The position numbers and the translations under genes are program-made. From positions 1 to 64,000 of the forward strand of contig NZ_WEGH01000002.1 in assembly GCF_009604375.1 (NCBI RefSeq): a stretch of DNA of 64,000 nucleotides, given 5' to 3'. The first letter of the stretch is position 1, and every line of letters starts with the position of its first letter. Below the pieces are notes generated by a model. That model was given only the letters and a program-made list of their open reading frames with translations. It made no database searches and was not told the DNA's origin. Of the stretch, positions 59,254 through 64,000 are shown one piece after another. This DNA is from Actinomadura macrotermitis (GTDB taxonomy: Bacteria; Actinomycetota; Actinomycetes; Streptosporangiales; Streptosporangiaceae).

Positions 59254-60678
59254 ATGGCGGTCAGGGAATCGGCGGGCGCGACCGCCCGGACGGCGGCCGC
59301 CCGGCCCGGGCTCACGCTCGCCGCGGTGGCGGTCGTGCAGTTCATGGTGTCGCTGGACCTGTCGGTGGTGAACGTCGGGCTCCCGCAGATCGCGGCCGGC
59401 CTCGGCTTCGGCGCGGTGGGCCTGACCTGGGTGATCCACGCCTACGCCCTCACCTTCGGCGGGCTGCTCCTGCTGGGCGGCAAGGCCGCCGACCGGTATG
59501 GACGCAAGCGGGTCCTGTTGTCGGGGCTCGGCCTGTTCGGCATGGCCTCCCTCCTCGGCGGCTTCGCCCAGGAGCCCGGCCAACTGGTCGCCGCCCGCGC
59601 CGCGCAGGGCGTCGGGGCCGCCGCGCTGGCCCCGGCCGCGCTGGCGCTGCTGACCGCGACCTTCCCCGAGGGCAGGGCCCGGGTCCGAGCCTTCGGCATC
59701 TGGAGCGCCACGAACGCCGCCGGGGGCGCCTTCGGTGTCCTGATCGGCGGGCTCCTCACCCAGTACGCCGGATGGCGCTGGGTGATGCTGGTGAACGTGC
59801 CGATGGCCGCCGGCGCGCTGGCGCTGGCCTGGCGCGGCATCGCCGCGAGCCCGCCGGCCGCGCGCGGCGGCCGTCCCGACGTGCTCGGCGCGGTCCTGGC
59901 CACGGCGGGCGTGACCCTGCTGGTGTTCGGCGTCGTCCGCACCGACCGGCACCCGTGGACCTCGGCGGCGACCGTGACGACCCTGGCGGCCGCCGTCGCG
60001 CTGCTGGCCGCGTTCGTCCTGGTCGAGCGGGCCACCGGCCGCGAGCCGCTGCTCCGGCCGGGGCTGTTCGCCAACCGCTCGGTCGCCGGCGCGAACGCCT
60101 ACAACCTCCTGGTCGGCGCGGCCATGGCCTCGTCCTTCTACTTCATGTCCCTCTACCTGCAGCACGTGCTCGGGCACGGGGCGGCGCTGACCGGGGTCAT
60201 GTTCGTGCCGTTCGCCCTTGGCGTGGTCGTCGGGGCCGTGCTCGTGGTCAGGCTCGGGCACCGGTTCGCGCCGCGGACGTTCATGGTCGCCGGCGCGGCG
60301 CTGACCGCGGCCGGGTTCGCCTGGTTCGCCCTGATCAGCCCGGATGGCTCGTTCGGCGCCGACGTCCTCGGCCCCTCGCTCGTCGCCGGCGTCGGCTTCG
60401 GGCTCTGCCTCGGGCCGCTCGTCTCCGTCGCCACCGCCGGCGTCGCGCCCCGCGAGACCGGCACCGCCTCGGCCCTGCTCACCGCCTCGCGCCAGCTCGG
60501 CGCCTCGATCGGGCTGGCCGCGCTCGGCACCGCCGCGCACGACCGCACCGGCCCGGTCGTCACGCCGCGGACGCTGAACGACGGGTACGCGCTCGGCCTC
60601 GGCCTCGGCGCCGTCCTGCTGGCCGCCGCCGCCCTCGTCGCCCTCGCCGTGCTGCGCCGCAAGGACGTCCCGGCATGA
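59254..60678 (+). CDS. MFS drug-efflux transporter (DHA2 family)
   Basis: 474 residues from ATG MAVRESAGAT. About fourteen helices; QFMVSLDLSVVNVGLPQIAAGL, motif A GGKAADRYGRKRVLLSGLGLF, and motif C-type ALGIGAAA-like LAPAALALLTATFPEGRARVRAFGIWS. This is the 14-helix DHA2 subtype (QacA-like) that exports drugs or natural products. The last codon overlaps the cupin gene (ATGA), an arrangement that suggests the two are co-translated. Confidence 0.92.
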   Translation: MAVRESAGATARTAAARPGLTLAAVAVVQFMVSLDLSVVNVGLPQIAAGLGFGAVGLTWVIHAYALTFGGLLLLGGKAADRYGRKRVLLSGLGLFGMASLLGGFAQEPGQLVAARAAQGVGAAALAPAALALLTATFPEGRARVRAFGIWSATNAAGGAFGVLIGGLLTQYAGWRWVMLVNVPMAAGALALAWRGIAASPPAARGGRPDVLGAVLATAGVTLLVFGVVRTDRHPWTSAATVTTLAAAVALLAAFVLVERATGREPLLRPGLFANRSVAGANAYNLLVGAAMASSFYFMSLYLQHVLGHGAALTGVMFVPFALGVVVGAVLVVRLGHRFAPRTFMVAGAALTAAGFAWFALISPDGSFGADVLGPSLVAGVGFGLCLGPLVSVATAGVAPRETGTASALLTASRQLGASIGLAALGTAAHDRTGPVVTPRTLNDGYALGLGLGAVLLAAAALVALAVLRRKDVPA

Positions 60679-61070
60679 CCGCCGCCCCCATCGACCTCTT
60701 CGCCTCGGCGATCCACCTGTACCAGGGCGGCACCATCCGGGCCGGAGGAAGGACTGCGGACTGCGGCCGGGACGGCTGGCGGCTGACGGTCGTCCACGCC
60801 AAGACCGGCGCCGACGTGCACGCCGACCACTGGGAGGTCCACCCCGACGCCGAGGAGGTCGTGTCCTGCCTCATCGGCAAGTTCCGCCTCTACCTGCGCC
60901 CGGAGCAGGAGGGGCGGCCGGAGGAGGAGATCAGGCTGCGGGCCGGCACCGCCGCCATCGTCCCGCGCGGCCGCTGGCACCGCATCGAGCTGGACGTCCC
61001 GAGCAGCATCATGGCCGTCACCCTGCCGCACGGCGGCCGGCTGGAGAGGCGGACCGGGCGCCCCGGCTAG
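60675..61070 (+). CDS. Cupin-domain protein
   Basis: 131 residues from ATG in the ATGA overlap with the MFS gene. The double-stranded beta-helix has metal-ligand-like residues in HADHWEVHPDAEEVVSCLIGKFRLYL and GTAAIVPRGRWHRIELD (two His, one Glu, one His as in the usual G(X)5HXH(X)3,4E(X)6G pattern, partly altered). A small-molecule binding or sensing role is likely. It may relate to the transporter substrate. Confidence 0.85.
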   Translation: MTAAPIDLFASAIHLYQGGTIRAGGRTADCGRDGWRLTVVHAKTGADVHADHWEVHPDAEEVVSCLIGKFRLYLRPEQEGRPEEEIRLRAGTAAIVPRGRWHRIELDVPSSIMAVTLPHGGRLERRTGRPG

Positions 61071-61081
61071 GATGAGCCGCC

Positions 61082-61576
61082 GTGCCAGCACAGCCTGGAG
61101 GTGCAGTGCCCGACACCCGTCCGGTGGATCCCGACGTCGATCTGCACGTGCCCCAGCAGCGCCTGGAGCTGCGGAACGCGCCGTGGTCGACGCTGGCGGC
61201 GATCTCGGCGGGCGGGGTCTGCGGGGCGCTGGCCCGGTACGGCGCCACCACCGCCTTCCCGCACGCCCCCGGCTCCTTCGACTGGGCCACCTTCGCGGTG
61301 AACGTCTCCGGCTGCGTGCTGATCGGGATGCTGATGGTCGCCATCACCGAGGTGTGGCAGCCGCACCGGCTGCTGCGGCCGTTCCTCGGCGTCGGGGTGC
61401 TGGGCGGGTTCACCACCTTCTCCACCGCCATCGTCGAGGTGCGGCAGGCCGCCGCGGCCGGGGCGGCCGGCACCGCGCTGGCCTACCTGGCCGCCACCCT
61501 GGTCTGCGCGCTGGCCGGCGTCTGGGCCGGTACGCGCGTGATGCGCCTGGCCGCCCGCCGCAGGACCGAACGATGA
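61082..61576 (+). CDS. crcB1: Fluoride channel subunit Fluc/CrcB (first copy)
   Basis: 164 residues from GTG with four helices. Family signatures are GGVCGALARYG, the N-x-SG motif in FAVNVSGCVLIG and GFTTFSTAIVE (the TTFST track for fluoride). An N-terminal extension of about 30 residues precedes the first helix. It acts with the next gene; many actinobacteria use a heterodimer. Confidence 0.93.
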   Translation: MPAQPGGAVPDTRPVDPDVDLHVPQQRLELRNAPWSTLAAISAGGVCGALARYGATTAFPHAPGSFDWATFAVNVSGCVLIGMLMVAITEVWQPHRLLRPFLGVGVLGGFTTFSTAIVEVRQAAAAGAAGTALAYLAATLVCALAGVWAGTRVMRLAARRRTER

Positions 61577-61932
61577 TCACGGTGCTGCTGGTGGCGCTGG
61601 GCGCGGCGGTCGGCGCGCCGCTGCGCTACCTGACCGACCGGCTGGTCCAGGCCCGCCACGACACCCTGTTCCCCTGGGGCACCTTCACCGTCAACGTGTC
61701 CGGGTGCGGCCTGCTCGGGTTCCTGGCCGCCCTGCCCGCCGGGCACCACGTCATGGCCCTGGCCGGCACCGGGTTCTGCGGCGCGCTGACCACCTACTCC
61801 ACCTTCGGGTACGAGACGCTGCGGCTCGCCGAGGACGGCGCCCGCCCGTTCGCGGTCCTGAACGCCGCCGCCTCCATCGCGGCGGGCCTCGGCGCCGCCT
61901 ACTGCGGCCTGCTCGTCGCGCAGGCGGTCTGA
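61573..61932 (+). CDS. crcB2: Fluoride channel subunit Fluc/CrcB (second copy)
   Basis: 119 residues from ATG in the ATGA overlap with crcB1. FTVNVSGCGLLGFLA and GFCGALTTYSTFGYETLRLAEDG are present, with the TTYST track. Two adjacent, unequal Fluc genes point to an antiparallel heterodimer. No fluoride riboswitch was recognised upstream. Confidence 0.92.
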   Translation: MITVLLVALGAAVGAPLRYLTDRLVQARHDTLFPWGTFTVNVSGCGLLGFLAALPAGHHVMALAGTGFCGALTTYSTFGYETLRLAEDGARPFAVLNAAASIAAGLGAAYCGLLVAQAV

Positions 61933-61957
61933 GCCGCCCCGTCAGCGGGCCGGGAAG

Positions 61958-62503
61958 TCAGCGGGCCGGGAAGGCCAGCAGCGTCCCGACCGCCGCCAGG
62001 AACCCGCCGGTGCCGGCCTGGACGGGCAGCACGATGTCGGCGCCCTCCCACTCCAGCGCCTCGGCGGCGGCCCGGTCGGCGGCCACGCCGATGACCTTCG
62101 CGCCGCCGCCGAGGCCGGCCCGCACGTCGCCGGGGGTGCCGCCGACCAGGATCGTGTTCCGGCGGGTGAAGTCCGCCGCGTACTTGCGCTCGGCGCGCCG
62201 CTGGGCGGCCGCGACGAGGCGGGCGCGCACCCGGCTGTCGAGGCCGTAGGCGCCGACCTGGAAGTCCAGCACCTCCGCCAGGCCGAACCGGTCCGCCTTG
62301 GCGAAGACGCCGGGGCCGTTGTCGCCGGACAGCACCGTCTGCACGAGTTCGTCCCGTTCGGCCAGCGCGGTGAGCACCGGGCGGACGCGGGCGGCCGTCT
62401 GCTCCTTCAGCAGGTCGTCCACGTCCCACAGGATCAGCGCCGACTTCACCGGGCGGCCCCGGGTGGGCGCCGAGGGCATCAGGGTGAGCAGGGGGGACGG
62501 CAT
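61958..62503 (-). CDS. HAD-like hydrolase
   Basis: 181 residues from ATG MPSPLLTLM. A HAD fold is suggested by ALILWDVDDLLKEQTAARV (DxD), LSGDNGPG, a central helical cap and TILVGGTPGDVRAGLGGGAKVIGVA (motif IV GGTPGD). The nucleophile motif WDVDDLL deviates slightly from DxDGT, and the Lys motif is not obvious, so activity is uncertain. Confidence 0.75.
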   Translation of the reverse strand: MPSPLLTLMPSAPTRGRPVKSALILWDVDDLLKEQTAARVRPVLTALAERDELVQTVLSGDNGPGVFAKADRFGLAEVLDFQVGAYGLDSRVRARLVAAAQRRAERKYAADFTRRNTILVGGTPGDVRAGLGGGAKVIGVAADRAAAEALEWEGADIVLPVQAGTGGFLAAVGTLLAFPAR

Positions 62504-62757
62504 GGCAGGCTCCCTGGTCGATGGGGTGAGCGGCGGCGAAACCGCAGGTCGAACGGGATACCACCGACGATAAGCGTCCGCTTGCGGGCTTTCCATGGGC
62601 GCGCACACGACGCTCGCGCCGGGTTCTTGTGTCCGGGCACAGCCGGGCCGTCCCGTCGCGCAGGGTGCGCCCGCGTTGACTCGGCGGGAGGCGCACCGCA
62701 GAATCACTCCATCGCCCGATGTGATATTCGGTGCAGTGTTAGCGCGAGAGGGGGGTC

Positions 62758-63945
62758 GTGCCGGCCGCCTGGACGATCCACATCGATCTGCCGCCCGCGG
62801 AGATCGCGGCGCGCACCCCGGCGCTGCGGCGGCATCTGCCCGGCGTCGCCGCGGAGGCGGTGGCCGAGATCCGGCGGTCGGTGCCGGCCTATCTGGACGA
62901 CGCCGCGCCGCTGACGCACATCGTGGAGTCCACGCTCGGCCACTTCGTCGACATGCTGGAGCGGCCCGAGACCGGCTCGCAGGAGATCCTGGACCGGTTC
63001 TGGCGGATCGGCGCCGAGGAGGCGCGCGCGGGCCGCGGGCCCGAGCAGCTGCAGACGGCCGTCCGGCTCGGCGCCGGCGTGGCGGTCCGGCGGCTGACCG
63101 AACGGCTGGAGAACGACGGCCTGCACACGCCCGCGCACGTCATCGCCCAGGTCGCGCAGGCCGTCTTCGGCTACCTGGACCGCATCGCGGCGGCCGTCAC
63201 GGCCGGGCACGCCGAGGCGAGCGAGGGCGCCGGGGGCGGCCGGCCGGCGCGGCGGCGCCGGCTCGTCGACCTGATCATCGGCGGCGGCGCGGCCGAGGGG
63301 GAACTGGAGGAGACCGCGCGCCGCGCGGACTGGCCGCTGCCCGCCGAGGTCTCCGTCGTCGCGCTGCGGCCCCGCACCGGCGACGCGGCGCACCGGCCCG
63401 CGCTGCCGCCCGAGGTGCTGACCGGGCTGCACCTGGACGAGCCCGTCCTCATCGTGCCCGACCCCGGCGGGCCGGGCCGGCGGGCCATGCTGGAGCACGG
63501 CCTGCACGGCTGGGCCGCCGCCATCGGGCCGCCGGTGCCGGTCGCCGAGGCCGCCCGGTCGCTGCCGTGGGCGCGCGGCGCGCTCGCCCTCGCCGGGCAG
63601 GGCGTGCTGGACGACCGGCGCCCCATCGACGTGTCCGCGCACCTGCCGACGCTGATCATCATGAACGACCGCGGGCTGGTCGACTGCGTCGCCGCGCGGC
63701 TCCTCGCGCCGCTGCTGGAGCTGCGGCCGTCGCAGCGGCGGCGGATGGCCGAGACGCTGCTGGCGCTGATCGAGTGCTCGTTCAACGCCACCGAGGTCGC
63801 GCGCCGGCTGCACCTGCACGCGCAGACCGTCCGGTACCGGCTGCGGCACCTGGAGTCGCTGTTCGGCGACGACCTGTACGACCCGGCGCAGCGGCTCGCG
63901 CTGCACATGTCGCTGCACGCCCGGCTGGCGCGCCCCGGGGAGTGA
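62758..63945 (+). CDS. PucR-family transcriptional regulator
   Basis: 395 residues from GTG. Middle part resembles a GGDEF-like regulator domain, and the C-terminal PucR helix-turn-helix is clear: LRPSQRRRMAETLLALIECSFNATEVARRLHLHAQTVRYRLRHLESLFGDDLYDPAQRLALHMSLHA. PucR proteins regulate purine, amino-acid or antibiotic pathways; ligand and targets are unknown. No operon partner. Confidence 0.9.
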   Translation: MPAAWTIHIDLPPAEIAARTPALRRHLPGVAAEAVAEIRRSVPAYLDDAAPLTHIVESTLGHFVDMLERPETGSQEILDRFWRIGAEEARAGRGPEQLQTAVRLGAGVAVRRLTERLENDGLHTPAHVIAQVAQAVFGYLDRIAAAVTAGHAEASEGAGGGRPARRRRLVDLIIGGGAAEGELEETARRADWPLPAEVSVVALRPRTGDAAHRPALPPEVLTGLHLDEPVLIVPDPGGPGRRAMLEHGLHGWAAAIGPPVPVAEAARSLPWARGALALAGQGVLDDRRPIDVSAHLPTLIIMNDRGLVDCVAARLLAPLLELRPSQRRRMAETLLALIECSFNATEVARRLHLHAQTVRYRLRHLESLFGDDLYDPAQRLALHMSLHARLARPGE

Positions 63946-63951
63946 GCGCGG

Positions 63952-64000
63952 TCAGGCGCCGCGCAGCCGGGAGATCTCGTACAGCGAGATGCCCGCCGCG
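63952..64000 (-). CDS. 3' end of a gene, possibly TrmH/SpoU-family RNA methyltransferase
   Basis: The last 15 codons before a minus-strand TGA read AAGISLYEISRLRGA, resembling the C-terminal helix of SpoU/TrmH (RlmB-like) rRNA 2'-O-methyltransferases. The gene runs beyond the window, so this is a weak call from a short stretch. Confidence 0.4.
   Translation of the reverse strand, partial: AAGISLYEISRLRGA

Noticed and set aside
61072..61082. Fluoride riboswitch before the Fluc genes
   Set aside because: The space between the cupin stop and crcB1 start is only 11 bp, with no room for the aptamer, and none was recognised upstream.

Overview
The window is high-GC actinobacterial chromosome. The left edge holds the 5' end of a 16S rRNA gene whose V1 region looks like Actinomadura or a close Thermomonosporaceae relative (inference from memory). 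GTG starts, ATGA-coupled genes, a membrane Ser/Thr kinase, BlaI/M56 and TerD/TerB pairs, and actinobacterial families (DUF3263, DUF6461-like, GAP family) fit this. No plasmid or phage backbone is visible apart from one island.

Left part (1-28.9 kb): rRNA promoters; an MFS transporter; two LURP/scramblase-like paralogues; groEL behind two CIRCE operators; a nucleotidyltransferase; a SAM-I riboswitch controlling a threonine-synthase-family enzyme plus a MoaD/ThiS-type sulfur carrier (probably a MetM/MetO-like methionine route rather than threonine synthesis); a CDF exporter; trehalose genes otsA and otsB about 8 kb apart; a sulfotransferase; an ECF sigma factor divergent from a transmembrane kinase; a His-rich PadR regulator with an operator-like palindrome next to an FAD monooxygenase; a mycosin-like subtilase; and an acetate-type Na+/solute symporter with its DUF485 partner. 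Two gene-free stretches (17.5-18.7 and 21.2-21.9 kb) hold degenerate tandem repeats of about 76 bp and 150 bp.

Island (28,977-41,439): a complete tRNA-Thr(UGU) gene at the left edge and a 47-bp copy of its 3' half at the right edge bracket 12.4 kb. Inside are a wrecked tyrosine integrase, a cation-efflux pseudogene with a stray CRISPR-repeat fragment, two DUF6461-like genes, and a type I-G (formerly I-U) interference operon cas3-csx17-csb1-csb2 with no cas1, cas2 or cas4. The operon sits between two CRISPR arrays that point away from it (7 repeats left, minus strand; 21 repeats right, plus strand). Both arrays carry the same 59-bp leader block with a 10-bp inverted repeat (9 bp conserved in the right copy), exactly 71 bp from the first repeat.

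Right part (41.4-64 kb): two GAP-family membrane genes and an IS3-type transposase remnant border a compact RiPP-like gene cluster (43.2-51.0 kb). It has a 27-codon peptide gene lacking Cys, Ser and Thr, then an HExxH putative peptide hydroxylase, a YcaO protein, a methyltransferase and two membrane proteins on one strand. Divergent from these are a TauD-type oxygenase, a Cys-rich unknown protein and a sulfotransferase; an MFS exporter closes the cluster. I consider this the most likely undescribed system in the window. It is followed by a terD-CNNM-CNNM-terB block with BlaI-type operators before terD and terB, the M56/BlaI pair that could act on them, a YihY protein, a two-component system, an MFS-cupin pair, a two-gene Fluc fluoride channel, a HAD-like protein, a PucR regulator, and the last codons of what is probably a TrmH/SpoU methyltransferase.
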